Part shown: piece after piece, positions 53,741 to 63,483 of the stretch
How the letters are laid out: every line of letters begins with the position of its first letter
How positions within the stretch are numbered: the stretch's first letter is position 1
NCBI RefSeq assembly: GCF_900142195.1
Contig: NZ_FRAB01000015.1
Coordinates: 62,001-126,000, forward strand
Direction of reading: 5' to 3'
Origin: Paraburkholderia terricola
GTDB lineage: Bacteria; Pseudomonadota; Gammaproteobacteria; Burkholderiales; Burkholderiaceae
DNA length: 64,000 nt
Notes under the pieces: model-generated
Told to the model about the DNA's origin: nothing
Database searches by the model: none
What the model saw: the letters and a program-made list of their open reading frames with translations, nothing else
Program-made: the position numbers and the translations under genes

Positions 53741-55590
53741 ACTCGAACAATGTCCTGCAGGCCGGGTTTTTCATCGTCGTGCTGCTGGCGGCCGCGGTGC
53801 CGATGTCGCGCTATCTGAGCGCCGTGATGAACGCAAACCCGAACGCGAACCCGGACGGCAATTCCAACGGCAAGCCCAACGGCATCTCGCGTGTGCTTCG
53901 CATCGGCGCGCCGATCGAGCGCCTGCTGTATCGCCTCGCGGGCGTCGATCCGTCGACGGAAATGAGCTGGAAGCACTACGCGATCGCCACGATCGCGTTC
54001 AACGTGCTCGGCGTCGCGTTCCTGTACGCGCTGCTGCGCGTGCCAGCCTGGCTGCCGGGCAACCCGCAGCAGTTCGGCCCGATGACGGTCGACGGCGCGT
54101 TCAACACCGCGATCAGCTTCGTCACCAACACGAACTGGCAGGACTACACGCCGGAACAAACCGTCGGCTATCTGACGCAGATGCTCGGCCTGACCGTGCA
54201 GAACTTTTTCTCCGCGGCCACCGGCATCGTGGTGGTGATCGCGCTGATTCGCGGCTTCGCGCGTCACAGCGCGCAAACCATCGGCAACTTCTGGGTCGAC
54301 CTGACACGCGTGACGCTTTACGTGTTGCTGCCGATGTCGCTGATCCTCGCGACGCTGCTGATGAGCCAGGGCGTGATCCAGAACTTCAAGGCCTACGAGG
54401 ACGTGCCGACGCTGCAAACCACGAGCTACGCCGCGCCCCGCCTCGACGCCCAGGGCAACCCGATGAAGGACGCGAAGGGCAACCCGCTCACCGTCGATAC
54501 GCCGGTCAAGACGCAGACCATCGCGATGGGTCCGGTCGCCTCGCAGGAAGCGATCAAGATGATCGGCACCAACGGCGGCGGCTTCTTCAACGGCAACTCC
54601 GCGCATCCGTTCGAAAACCCCACGCCGTTCTCGAACTTCCTGCAGATCTTCTCGATCCTGATCATCCCCGCCGGCCTGGCGCTGCTGTTCGGCCGCATGA
54701 TCGGCGACCGCAGACAGGGTGTGGCCGTGCTCGCGGCGATGGCGATCGGTTTCGGCGTCTGCGTGTTCGGCGAGATCGGCGCGGAGCAGAGCGGCAATCC
54801 GGCGCTCGCCGCGTTGCACGTCGATCAGTCGGCGAGCGCGTTGCAGTCGGGCGGTAACGCCGAAGGCAAGGAAACGCGTTTCGGCATCGCGCAATCGGGC
54901 ATCTTCACGGTGGCGACGACCGCGGCTTCGTGCGGCGCGGTCGCCAATACACACGACTCGCTGACGCCGATCGGCGGCCTCTATCCGATGCTGCTGATGC
55001 AACTCGGCGAAGTGATCTTCGGCGGCGTGGGTTCCGGCATGTACGGGATGCTCGTGTTCGCGCTGCTGGCGGTGTTCGTGGCGGGCCTGATGATCGGCCG
55101 CACGCCCGAATACGTCGGCAAGAAGATCGAGGCCTACGAGATGAAGATGGTGTCGATCGTCGTGCTGCTCACGCCGCTGCTGGTGCTCGTCGGCACCTCG
55201 ATCGCGGTGCTGAGCGACGCGGGCAAGGCGGGCATTCTGAACCCCGGCGCGCATGGTTTCTCCGAGATCCTCTACGCGTTCAGCTCGGCCGCCAACAACA
55301 ACGGCAGCGCGTTCGCGGGCCTCACCGTGGGCACGCCGTTCTACAACTGGCTCACCGCCATCGCGATGTGGTTCGGCCGCTTCGGCACGATCGTGCCGGT
55401 GCTGGCGATCGCCGGCTCGCTCGCCGCGAAGAAGCGCATCGGCGTGACGGGCGGCACCTTGCCCACGCATGGTCCGCTCTTCGTCGTGCTGTTGCTCGGC
55501 ACGGTGCTGCTGGTCGGCGCGCTGACCTATGTGCCCGCGCTCGCGCTCGGACCTGGCGTCGAACATCTGATGATGATGGGCGCGCATTGA
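53737..55590 (+). CDS. kdpA: K+-transporting ATPase subunit KdpA
   Basis: The potassium channel-like subunit (617 aa versus 557 in E. coli). Four selectivity-filter regions appear: VTNTNWQDYTPE, IGTNGGGFFNGNSAHPFENP, TTAASCGAVANTH and SAANNNGSAFAGL. Extra length comes from an Asn/Pro-rich insertion near residue 30 (NANPNANPDGNSNGKPNG) and a loop near 230-260 (DAQGNPMKDAKGNPLTVD). The C-terminal TGGTLPTHGPLFVVLLLG is conserved. Coupled to kdpF. Confidence 0.97.
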   Translation: MNSNNVLQAGFFIVVLLAAAVPMSRYLSAVMNANPNANPDGNSNGKPNGISRVLRIGAPIERLLYRLAGVDPSTEMSWKHYAIATIAFNVLGVAFLYALLRVPAWLPGNPQQFGPMTVDGAFNTAISFVTNTNWQDYTPEQTVGYLTQMLGLTVQNFFSAATGIVVVIALIRGFARHSAQTIGNFWVDLTRVTLYVLLPMSLILATLLMSQGVIQNFKAYEDVPTLQTTSYAAPRLDAQGNPMKDAKGNPLTVDTPVKTQTIAMGPVASQEAIKMIGTNGGGFFNGNSAHPFENPTPFSNFLQIFSILIIPAGLALLFGRMIGDRRQGVAVLAAMAIGFGVCVFGEIGAEQSGNPALAALHVDQSASALQSGGNAEGKETRFGIAQSGIFTVATTAASCGAVANTHDSLTPIGGLYPMLLMQLGEVIFGGVGSGMYGMLVFALLAVFVAGLMIGRTPEYVGKKIEAYEMKMVSIVVLLTPLLVLVGTSIAVLSDAGKAGILNPGAHGFSEILYAFSSAANNNGSAFAGLTVGTPFYNWLTAIAMWFGRFGTIVPVLAIAGSLAAKKRIGVTGGTLPTHGPLFVVLLLGTVLLVGALTYVPALALGPGVEHLMMMGAH

Positions 55591-55650
55591 GCCCGGTGAT
55601 GACGACAAGTGATCGAAAAGCGACGCGCCAACGGGAAATTCGAGGATTCA

Positions 55651-57747
55651 ATGACTGAACATAACTCAACGCGGTCCATGTTCGACCCGGCGCTGTTGCG
55701 CCCGGCGATCGTGGACTCCTTCAGGAAGCTCACGCCGCGCACGCAGTTCCGCAATCCGGTGATGTTCTGCGTGTACGTCGGCAGCATTCTGACGACCATT
55801 CTGTGGCTCGCCGCGCTCGGCGGCCAGGCCGAGGCGCCCGCGGGCTTCATTCTCGCGGTCACGTTGTGGCTGTGGTTCACGGTGCTGTTCGCCAACTTCG
55901 CGGAGGCGCTCGCCGAAGGCCGTTCGAAGGCCCAGGCCGCGTCGCTGCGCAGCGCGAAGAAAGACGTGATGGCGAAGAAGCTCAACGAGCCGCATCCCAA
56001 GTCGCCGATCCGCATCGTGACCGCCTCCGATCTGCGCAAGGGCGACGTCGTGCTGGTCGAGACCGGCGACGTGATTCCGGCCGACGGCGAAGTGGTGGAC
56101 GGCGTCGCGTCGGTGGACGAATCGGCGATCACGGGCGAATCCGCGCCGGTGATCCGCGAGTCGGGCGGCGATTTTTCGTCGGTGACGGGCGGCACGCGGG
56201 TGCTGTCGGACTGGATCGTGGTGCGCGTCACCGCGAATCCGGGCGAGGCGTTCCTCGACCGCATGATCGCGATGGTCGAGGGCGCGAAGCGTCAGAAGAC
56301 GCCGAACGAAATCGCGCTGACCATCCTGCTGGTCGCGCTGACGATCGTGATGCTGCTCGCCACCGCCACGCTGCTGCCGTTCTCGATGTTCTCCGTCGAG
56401 GCTGCGCATCTGGGCAACTCCTCGGGTCACGTGGTGACGATCACGGCGCTCGTCGCGCTGCTCGTGTGTCTGATTCCGACCACCATCGGCGGACTGTTGT
56501 CGGCGATCGGCGTGGCCGGCATGAGCCGGATGATGCAGGCGAACGTGATCGCCACCTCGGGCCGCGCGGTGGAAGCGGCCGGCGACGTCGACGTGCTGCT
56601 GCTCGACAAGACCGGCACGATCACGCTCGGCAATCGCCAGGCCTCGCAGTTCGTGCCCGCGCCCGGTTTCACCGAGGAAGCGCTCGCGGACGCCGCGCAG
56701 CTTTCGTCGCTCGCGGATGAAACGCCGGAGGGCCGCAGCATCGTCGTGTTGGCGAAGCAGCGTTTCAACATCCGCCAACGCGACATGGCTTCGCTGCACG
56801 CGGTGTTTCTCGCGTTCACCGCGCAAACGCGGATGAGCGGCGTCGATCTCGTTGACCGCGAAATCCGCAAGGGCGCGGCCGATGCCGTGAAGCTCTACGT
56901 CGAGGCGAACGGCGGCCGTTTCCCGAACGAAGTCGGCAACGCGGTGGCCGACGTCGCGCGCCGCGGCAGCACGCCGCTCGTGGTCGCCGAGAAAGGCGAG
57001 CAGGGCGCGCGCGTGCTCGGCGTGATCGAACTGAAGGACGTGGTGAAGGGCGGCATCAAGGAGCGCTTCGCCGAACTGCGCAAGATGGGCATCAAGACCA
57101 TCATGGTGACGGGCGACAACCGCCTGACCGCGGCGGCGATCGCCGCCGAAGCGGGCGTCGACGATTTCCTGGCCGAAGCCACGCCGGAAGCGAAGCTCGC
57201 GACGATCCGCGGGCACCAGGCCGAAGGGCGCCTCGTGGCGATGACCGGCGACGGCACCAACGACGCTCCGGCGCTCGCGCAAGCCGACGTCGCGGTGGCG
57301 ATGAACACCGGCACGCAGGCTGCGAAGGAAGCCGGCAACATGGTCGACCTCGATTCGAATCCGACCAAGCTGATCGAGATCGTCGAGATCGGCAAGCAGA
57401 TGCTGATGACGCGCGGCTCGCTCACCACGTTCTCGATCGCCAACGACATCGCCAAGTACTTCGCCATCATTCCGGCCGCGTTCGCCACGACCTATCCGGC
57501 GCTCAACGCGCTGAACGTGATGCATCTGGCGACGCCCGCCTCGGCGATCATGTCGGCGGTGATTTTCAACGCGCTGATCATCGTGCTGCTGATTCCGCTG
57601 GCGCTCAAGGGCGTGCGTTACCGCGCGCTCGGCGCGGCGATCCTGCTGCGCCGCAATCTGCTGATTTACGGTCTGGGCGGGATCATCGTGCCGTTCATCG
57701 GCATCAAGCTGATCGATATGGTGCTGGCCGCGTTCGGCTGGGTTTAA
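55651..57747 (+). CDS. kdpB: K+-transporting P-type ATPase subunit KdpB
   Basis: The P-type ATPase engine (698 aa). The phosphorylated Asp is D319 in [16 protein letters not shown] is in [10 protein letters not shown]; the nucleotide domain includes [13 protein letters not shown] and [31 protein letters not shown] lies beside the phosphorylation domain. GAGGATTCA precedes ATG 55651; an earlier in-frame ATG at 55609 lacks support. 60 bp after kdpA. Confidence 0.98.
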   Translation: MTEHNSTRSMFDPALLRPAIVDSFRKLTPRTQFRNPVMFCVYVGSILTTILWLAALGGQAEAPAGFILAVTLWLWFTVLFANFAEALAEGRSKAQAASLRSAKKDVMAKKLNEPHPKSPIRIVTASDLRKGDVVLVETGDVIPADGEVVDGVASVDESAITGESAPVIRESGGDFSSVTGGTRVLSDWIVVRVTANPGEAFLDRMIAMVEGAKRQKTPNEIALTILLVALTIVMLLATATLLPFSMFSVEAAHLGNSSGHVVTITALVALLVCLIPTTIGGLLSAIGVAGMSRMMQANVIATSGRAVEAAGDVDVLLLDKTGTITLGNRQASQFVPAPGFTEEALADAAQLSSLADETPEGRSIVVLAKQRFNIRQRDMASLHAVFLAFTAQTRMSGVDLVDREIRKGAADAVKLYVEANGGRFPNEVGNAVADVARRGSTPLVVAEKGEQGARVLGVIELKDVVKGGIKERFAELRKMGIKTIMVTGDNRLTAAAIAAEAGVDDFLAEATPEAKLATIRGHQAEGRLVAMTGDGTNDAPALAQADVAVAMNTGTQAAKEAGNMVDLDSNPTKLIEIVEIGKQMLMTRGSLTTFSIANDIAKYFAIIPAAFATTYPALNALNVMHLATPASAIMSAVIFNALIIVLLIPLALKGVRYRALGAAILLRRNLLIYGLGGIIVPFIGIKLIDMVLAAFGWV

Positions 57748-57762
57748 GAGGAATTGCCAATC

Positions 57763-58341
57763 ATGAAAAATCTGTTCCGTCCGCTGATCGTGATCTTCGC
57801 GGTGCTCGCCGCGCTCACCGGACTCGCTTATCCCGCGTTGATCACCGCCGTCGGTCAGACGTTCTTCCACGCGCAGGCCAACGGCAGCCTGCTCGAACAG
57901 GACGGCAAGGTGGTCGGCTCGAAGCTGATCGGCCAGCAGTTCGACGCGCCGCAATACTTCTGGGGCCGGCTCTCGGCCACCAGCCCGATGCCTTACAACG
58001 CGCAAGGCTCGGGCGGCTCCAACCTCGGGCCGACCAACCCGGCGCTGATCGATGAAGTGAAAGGCCGCATCGACGCGTTGCAGGCCGCCGGCACCGATCT
58101 GTCCAGGCCGGTGCCGGTCGATCTGGTGACGTCCTCGGGCAGCGGTCTCGATCCCGAGATCAGCCCGGCTGCGGCGGCTTACCAGATCGAGCGCGTGGCG
58201 AAGGCGCGCAAGCTCGCGGCGAACGACGTGCAGGCGCTAGTGGATCGTTATACGAGCGGTCGTCAGTTCGGCATTTTTGGCGAGCCGCGCGTGAACGTGC
58301 TGCAACTGAACCTGGCGTTGGACGAGATGAAGCGCGGTTGA
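57763..58341 (+). CDS. kdpC: K+-transporting ATPase subunit KdpC
   Basis: A 192-residue KdpC: one N-terminal helix ([20 protein letters not shown]) then a periplasmic domain with [20 protein letters not shown] and [20 protein letters not shown], both diagnostic. KdpC increases ATP affinity of the complex. AGAGGA lies 10 bp before ATG 57763; a TTG at 57754 is an unlikely alternative. Confidence 0.97.
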   Translation: MKNLFRPLIVIFAVLAALTGLAYPALITAVGQTFFHAQANGSLLEQDGKVVGSKLIGQQFDAPQYFWGRLSATSPMPYNAQGSGGSNLGPTNPALIDEVKGRIDALQAAGTDLSRPVPVDLVTSSGSGLDPEISPAAAAYQIERVAKARKLAANDVQALVDRYTSGRQFGIFGEPRVNVLQLNLALDEMKRG

Positions 58342-58525
58342 ACGCAAGCGATGCCCGAAGGCGGCGGCTCACGCGCCCGCCTTTGTTTTTTGCATCGCCC
58401 GCATCGCGACGTTGTCATGCCGCCGGGTGTCGCCGTGTATCGCCGTGTATCGCCATTTGCGGCCGGCTCGCCGCCGTGCCACCATGCACACACCGCCGCT
58501 CGCCCAACTATGAAAACCATTGAGC

Positions 58526-61453
58526 ATGAACCGCCCCGATCCTGACGAACTGCTCGACAAGCTGCAACGCGACGAAGAAAAACGTCAGCGCGGCAAGCTG
58601 AAGATTTTTTTCGGCGCGTCGGCGGGCGTCGGCAAGACCTATGCGATGTTGCAGGCCGCGCGCCGCCGTCACGATGAAGGCGCGGACGTGGTGGTGGGCA
58701 TCGCCGAAACGCATGGCCGTGGCGAAACCGCCGCGCTGCTCGCGGGGCTCGACGTGCTGCCGCTCGCGCAGATCGACTATCGCGGCCGCACGCTCGGCGA
58801 GTTCGATCTCGACGCCGCGCTTGCGCGCAAGCCGCAACTGATACTCGTCGACGAACTCGCGCATTCGAACGTGCGGGGCGCGCGGCATCTGAAGCGTTGG
58901 CAGGACGTGTACGAACTGCTCGATGCGGGCATCGACGTCTACACGACGGTCAACGTGCAGCACCTCGAAAGCCTGAACGACGTGATCGGCCAGATCACCG
59001 GCATCCGTGTCTGGGAGACGGTGCCCGACCGCGTGTTCGATCGCGCCGACGAAGTCACGCTGGTCGACTTGCCCGCCGAGGAACTGCTCGACCGCATGCG
59101 CGACGGCAAGGTGTATTTGCCGCAGCAGGCCGAGCGCGCGGTGCGCAACTTCTTTCGCAAGGGCAATCTGATCGCGCTGCGCGAGCTGGCGCTGCGCCGC
59201 ACCGCGGATCGCGTGGACGCGCAGATGCGGGAATATCGCGCCGACCGGTCGATCGAGCGCATCTGGCAGGCGCGCGAGCGCTTGCTGGTTTGCGTCGGGC
59301 CGGGCCCCGAAGCGCCGATGCTGGTGCGGGCGGCGGCGCGCCTCGCCGCCAGTCTCAAGGCCGACTGGATCGCGGTCTATGTGGAAACGCCCGCGCTGCA
59401 GCGCCTGCCCGACGCGCGCCGCGAACGCACGCTCAACGCGCTCAAGCTCGCGGCCGAACTCGGCGCCGAAACCGCGACGCTCGCGGCCGCCGACGCGGCC
59501 ACCGCGCTGATCGGCTATGCGCAGGCTCGCAACGTGTCGAAGCTGGTGGCGGGCGCGTCGGTCCGCGCGGGCTGGCTGCGCCGATTGCGCCGGCCGTTCG
59601 GCGAGCGCATCGCCGAGCACGCGGGCGAACTCGATCTCACGCTGATCCGCGCGTCGTCCGAACGCGACGGCGGCGAGCAGAGCCGCCTGCTCACCACCAC
59701 CGCGAACGCGTGGCGCGATGCGTTGAGCGCGGCGCGCGAACGCCGCTCGCCGCCGCGCGCCTATGGTTTCGCGCTGGCGATCTGCGCGGCCATCACGCTC
59801 CTGTCGAGCCAGTTGAGCGGCCATATCGATCTGACGAACCTCGTCATGCTGTACCTGCTCGGCGTGATCTTCACGGCGGTGAAGCTCGGACGCGGGCCGG
59901 GCGTGATGCAGTCGTTCATGAGCGTGGCCGCGTTCGATTTCTTCTTCGTGCCGCCGCGCATGTCGCTGTCGGTTTCCGATACGCAGTATCTGCTGACGTT
60001 CTTCGGCATGCTGCTCACCTCGCTCGTCATCAGCCATCTCACGTCGAGCCTGCGCCGCGAGGCGAGCGTCGCGCGCCGCCGCGAGCAGCGCACCGGCGCG
60101 ATGTACGCGATGGCGCGCGAACTGGCCGCGGCGCTCACCACCGAGCAGATCGTCGAGATCGGCAGCCGGCATGTGAGCGAGGTGTTCGGCGCGCGCGTCG
60201 CGATGCTGTTGCCGGACAGCGCCGATAAAGTGAAGCAGAAGATCGAGGACCCCGACGCGGCGATGCTGCTCGACGGCGAGATGCTCGATAGCGACGTCGG
60301 CCAATGGGTCTACGATCAGCAGAAGCCGGCCGGGCATGGCACCGACACGCTGCCGGCCGCCGCCGCGCTGTACCTGCCGCTGAAGGCGCCGATGCGCACG
60401 CGCGGCGTGCTCGCGGTCGCGTTGCGCGACGAGCGCGAGCTGAACGTGCCCGAGCAGCAGCGCATGCTCGACGCGTTCGCCGCGCAGATCGCGCTGGCGC
60501 TGGAACGCGTGCATTACGTGGATATCGCGCGCGACGCGCTCGTCAACATGGAATCGGAGCGCTTGCGCAATTCGCTGCTGTCGGCGATCTCGCACGATCT
60601 GCGCACGCCGTTGACGACCATCGTCGGGTTCTCGTCGATGCTCGCTCAGTCGCGCGATACGCGTGCTGACGCCCACGCCGACACCGGCGCCGACACCAGG
60701 GCCGACGCCCGGCCCGACGACGATCTCGTCGAAGCGATCCACGAGGAAGCGCTGCGCATGACCGGCATCGTCACGAATCTGCTCGACATGGCCCGCTTGC
60801 AGGCCGGCAGCCTGCAATTGAATCAGCAGTGGACGCTGCTCGAGGAAACCGTGGGCGCCGCGCTGCGGGCGTGCAAACGCGTGCTGGCCGAGCATCCCGT
60901 GCAGGTCAAACTGGCCGCGGACTTGCCGCTGCTGCATCTCGACGCCGTGCTGATGGAGCGGCTGTTCTCGAACCTGTTCGAGAACGCGGCGAAATACACC
61001 CCGCCGCACACGCCGTTGACGATCGGCGCGCAGCGTCTCGACGCGGACGGCCAATCGTTCGTGCGCGTCACCGTCGACGATAACGGACCGGGCCTGCCCG
61101 CCGGCATGGAAGCGCGCGTGTTCGAGAAGTTTACGCGCGGCGAGAAGGAGTCGGCCAAGCCGGGCATCGGCCTCGGCCTCGCGATCTGCCGCGCGATCGT
61201 CGAAGCGCACGGCGGTACAATCGGCGCGCTCAACCGGATGTCGGCGGAGGGGCGCGTGGAAGGCGCGCGCTTCTGGTTCACGCTGCCGGTGGAAACGCCG
61301 CCCGACGCGCCCGACGTGCTGGACGTGCTGGACGATGAGGGCGCCGATCCGCTGAATGACGAAAGAGCCGATCGCTTCGCCGGTCCTCTCGCGGATCCGC
61401 TTGGCCACGACGACCCGACACTTCACCCGCATCCCAAGCCTACCCATGAGTGA
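58526..61453 (+). CDS. kdpD: Sensor histidine kinase KdpD
   Basis: A 975-residue KdpD sensing potassium limitation and turgor. N-terminal KdpD domain with Walker A FFGASAGVGKTYAML (29-43); a Usp domain; four transmembrane segments (about 410-510); a GAF-like domain; HisKA with H690 in ISHDLRTPLTTI; HATPase with DNGPGLPAGM and GIGLGLAICRAIV. An Asp/Ala/Thr/Arg-rich insertion (DTRADAHADTGADTRADARP, about 710-730) lies in the HisKA dimer region, and an Asp/Pro-rich tail of about 55 residues extends the C terminus. Its end overlaps kdpE by 8 bp. A 184-bp gap with GTATCGCC repeats separates it from kdpC. Confidence 0.96.
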   Translation: MNRPDPDELLDKLQRDEEKRQRGKLKIFFGASAGVGKTYAMLQAARRRHDEGADVVVGIAETHGRGETAALLAGLDVLPLAQIDYRGRTLGEFDLDAALARKPQLILVDELAHSNVRGARHLKRWQDVYELLDAGIDVYTTVNVQHLESLNDVIGQITGIRVWETVPDRVFDRADEVTLVDLPAEELLDRMRDGKVYLPQQAERAVRNFFRKGNLIALRELALRRTADRVDAQMREYRADRSIERIWQARERLLVCVGPGPEAPMLVRAAARLAASLKADWIAVYVETPALQRLPDARRERTLNALKLAAELGAETATLAAADAATALIGYAQARNVSKLVAGASVRAGWLRRLRRPFGERIAEHAGELDLTLIRASSERDGGEQSRLLTTTANAWRDALSAARERRSPPRAYGFALAICAAITLLSSQLSGHIDLTNLVMLYLLGVIFTAVKLGRGPGVMQSFMSVAAFDFFFVPPRMSLSVSDTQYLLTFFGMLLTSLVISHLTSSLRREASVARRREQRTGAMYAMARELAAALTTEQIVEIGSRHVSEVFGARVAMLLPDSADKVKQKIEDPDAAMLLDGEMLDSDVGQWVYDQQKPAGHGTDTLPAAAALYLPLKAPMRTRGVLAVALRDERELNVPEQQRMLDAFAAQIALALERVHYVDIARDALVNMESERLRNSLLSAISHDLRTPLTTIVGFSSMLAQSRDTRADAHADTGADTRADARPDDDLVEAIHEEALRMTGIVTNLLDMARLQAGSLQLNQQWTLLEETVGAALRACKRVLAEHPVQVKLAADLPLLHLDAVLMERLFSNLFENAAKYTPPHTPLTIGAQRLDADGQSFVRVTVDDNGPGLPAGMEARVFEKFTRGEKESAKPGIGLGLAICRAIVEAHGGTIGALNRMSAEGRVEGARFWFTLPVETPPDAPDVLDVLDDEGADPLNDERADRFAGPLADPLGHDDPTLHPHPKPTHE

Positions 61454-62144
61454 CCCCGGCATCACCGTCGTCCTGATCGAAGACGAAAAGCAGATTCGCC
61501 GTTTCGTGCGCAGCGCGCTGGAAGGCGAGGGCATCGTCGTGCACGACGCCGAAACCGGCAAGCAGGGTCTCGTGGAGGCCGCGACGCGCAAGCCCGATCT
61601 GGTGATCGTCGATCTCGGCCTGCCCGACACGGACGGCCTCGACGTGATCCGCGAACTGCGCGGCTGGAGCGAACTGCCGGTGATCGTGCTGTCGGCGCGC
61701 ACCCAGGAGAGCGAAAAAGTCGCCGCGCTCGACGCCGGCGCGGACGACTACCTCACCAAGCCGTTCGGCGTGTCCGAATTGCTGGCGCGGATTCGGGCGC
61801 AGATGCGGCGGCGCAATCACGGCGGCGCGAACGAGTCGCCGCTGGTGCGCTTCGGCGCGGTCACCGTCGATCTGGCCTTGCGGCAAGTGAGCCGCGACGG
61901 CGTCGCCGTTCATCTCACGCCGATCGAATACCGCCTGCTCGCGACGCTGGTGCGCCACGCCGGCCGCGTGCTCACGCACCGGCAACTGCTGCGCGACGTG
62001 TGGGGGCCGTCGCATGTGGAGAGCCATCACTATTTGCGCATCTACATGGCGCATCTGCGCGGCAAGCTGGAGCGCGACCCGGCGCAGCCGGAGCATATCG
62101 TCACGGAAACGGGGGTTGGCTACCGGCTGGTCGGCACGGTCTGA
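61446..62144 (+). CDS. kdpE: Response regulator KdpE
   Basis: A 232-residue OmpR-family regulator: receiver domain with acidic pair E12/D13 (IEDEKQ), phospho-Asp D56 (VIVDLGLPD), VLSARTQESEKVAALDAGAD and K in YLTKPFG; winged-helix effector with LTPIEYRLLATLVRHAGRVL and HHYLRIYMAHLRGKLE. Phosphorylated by KdpD, it activates the kdp operon. ATG 61446 overlaps the kdpD end by 8 bp; upstream in-frame codons belong to kdpD sequence. Confidence 0.96.
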   Translation: MSDPGITVVLIEDEKQIRRFVRSALEGEGIVVHDAETGKQGLVEAATRKPDLVIVDLGLPDTDGLDVIRELRGWSELPVIVLSARTQESEKVAALDAGADDYLTKPFGVSELLARIRAQMRRRNHGGANESPLVRFGAVTVDLALRQVSRDGVAVHLTPIEYRLLATLVRHAGRVLTHRQLLRDVWGPSHVESHHYLRIYMAHLRGKLERDPAQPEHIVTETGVGYRLVGTV

Positions 62145-62184
62145 CCGACGGACGCGGGTCGCGACGGCATCGCGCCCCGTTTGC

Positions 62185-62190
62185 TAGAAT
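62185..62190 (+). promoter_or_regulatory. -10 element upstream of the guanidine riboswitch
   Basis: TAGAAT (62185-62190) in TTGCTAGAATTACGG lies 8 bp before the first riboswitch hairpin, the right place for a promoter whose transcript begins at or just before the aptamer. The -35 region (62162-62167) is poor. Confidence 0.5.
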
Positions 62191-62197
62191 TACGGAC

Positions 62198-62240
62198 CGT
62201 AAGGACGACCTTACGCACATTCACAAACGGGGACGGCCCC
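62198..62240 (+). ncRNA. Guanidine-II riboswitch (mini-ykkC)
   Basis: Two hairpins with the class signature. First: CGTAAGG-ACGA-CCTTACG (62198-62215), a 7-bp stem with an ACGA tetraloop. Second: GGGG-ACGG-CCCC (62229-62240), with an ACGG tetraloop. A 13-nt linker joins them. Two stem-loops with ACGR loops are the definition of the mini-ykkC element; the two loops pair face to face and bind guanidinium in known structures. It sits 21 bp upstream of the gdx start, where mini-ykkC RNAs usually control translation initiation. Confidence 0.93.
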
Positions 62241-62261
62241 ATCTGACCAACGAGCTGTCTC

Positions 62262-62582
62262 ATGTCCTGGATTCTTCTGTTGATCGCCGGTTTGCTTGAA
62301 GTCGCCTGGGCGGCCGGCCTCAAGAGTTCCGAAGGTTTCACCCGGCTCTGGCCGTCCGTGTTCACGATCGTGACCGCGCTCGGCAGCTTCGTGCTGCTCG
62401 CCCTGGCAATGCGCCAGTTGCCGCTCGGCACGGCCTACGCCGTCTGGACGGGCATCGGCGCGGTCGGCGCATTCATCTTCGGCATCGTGATGATGGGCGA
62501 GGCGTTGAGCGTCGCGCGCGTGGCCAGCGCGGCGCTGATCGTGGTCGGACTGATCGGGTTGAAGCTGTCGTCAGGGCATTGA
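62262..62582 (+). CDS. gdx: Guanidinium exporter Gdx (SugE, SMR family)
   Basis: A 106-residue small multidrug-resistance family protein with four helices. The essential Glu is E13 in [40 protein letters not shown] is the SMR signature and matches the SugE/Gdx subtype rather than EmrE. Gdx proteins exchange guanidinium for protons. The guanidine-II riboswitch directly upstream gives strong independent support for guanidinium as the substrate. No partner SMR gene is adjacent, so it likely works as a homodimer. Confidence 0.95.
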   Translation: MSWILLLIAGLLEVAWAAGLKSSEGFTRLWPSVFTIVTALGSFVLLALAMRQLPLGTAYAVWTGIGAVGAFIFGIVMMGEALSVARVASAALIVVGLIGLKLSSGH

Positions 62583-62725
62583 GCCTCATTGCCCGCTCAT
62601 TGGCCGCCTCGCTTCGTTGCCCGCTTCATTCCCCGATTCGTGCGGCGCACCCGTGCCCGCGCCGCCTGTGTCCCGCCGGATTGCGCCATTTGTTCGCCGC
62701 TCTGCGTTCTGCGAATTAACGTGGC

Positions 62726-62731
62726 TATAAT
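62726..62731 (+). promoter_or_regulatory. -10 element candidate upstream of DUF4126 gene
   Basis: A consensus TATAAT (62726-62731) in GTGGCTATAATGAGAC, 140 bp before the DUF4126 start; no clear -35. The rest of the 289-bp gap shows nothing else. Confidence 0.45.
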
Positions 62732-62871
62732 GAGACTGAATCCAAACTGAATGTTGCCCGCGGCCTACGGGGCGCGGCCGGCTTGGCGCGGGTCTGACGA
62801 CTTCGGCGCGGCGGCTCGTTCCGCCATGCTCGCCGAAGCGCCCGGCACGCACAGCGCGCCCGGAGGCGGCC

Positions 62872-63483
62872 ATGCTTGAATCACTTTCGCTTGCGGCGGG
62901 CCTCTCGTGGGGCAGCGGCCTGCGCCTCTATCTGACGGTCCTGCTGGCCGGCGTGTTCGCCCGCCTCGGCCTCATCCATCTACCCGATACGCTGTCCGCG
63001 CTGTCCTCGCCGTGGGTGATCGGCGTGGCCGGCGTGCTGACGCTCACCGAATTTCTCGCCGACAAGATTCCCGCGTTCGATTCGTTGTGGGACGCGATCC
63101 ATACGTTTATCCGCATTCCGGCCGGCGCCATGCTGGCGGCCGGCGCGCTCGGTCATGCCGATCCTGCGCTGCTGACGGTCGCCGCGCTCGCCGGCGGCAC
63201 GCTGGCCGGCAGCGCGCATCTGGCGAAAGCGGGCACGCGCGCGCTGATCAATCTGTCGCCGGAACCGGTGTCGAATATCGTGACCTCCACCGCTGAAGAC
63301 GGGCTCGTGTTCGGCGGCATGCTGCTCGCGCTGTTCGTGCCGCTCGTGTTTCTGGTGTTGATGGTGGGCTTCATCATCCTGGCCGGCTGGGCGTTGCCGC
63401 GCCTTTGGCGCGGCGTGCAGGGCGGTTTTCGCGGCATGGCGACGCATATGGTGTCGCGTTTGGCGAGGAGCAGGCACGATTGA
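62872..63483 (+). CDS. DUF4126 family membrane protein
   Basis: A 203-residue inner-membrane protein with five or six hydrophobic helices. It begins MLESLSLAAGLSWGSGLRLY, the family's conserved N-terminal G-x-R-x-Y; then LTEFLADKIPAFDSLWDAIH and GTLAGSAHLAKAGTRALINL, both hallmarks of DUF4126. Function unknown. GGAGG is upstream of the ATG. Its stop overlaps a TTG that may start the next gene (coupling). Confidence 0.88.
   Translation: MLESLSLAAGLSWGSGLRLYLTVLLAGVFARLGLIHLPDTLSALSSPWVIGVAGVLTLTEFLADKIPAFDSLWDAIHTFIRIPAGAMLAAGALGHADPALLTVAALAGGTLAGSAHLAKAGTRALINLSPEPVSNIVTSTAEDGLVFGGMLLALFVPLVFLVLMVGFIILAGWALPRLWRGVQGGFRGMATHMVSRLARSRHD

Noticed and set aside
58508..61702. Long leftward open frame (1064 codons) opposite kdpD
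   Set aside because: It mirrors the real kdpD gene in a GC-rich region, is Arg/His-rich, has no ribosome binding site and matches no domain; the KdpD frame carries all motifs.
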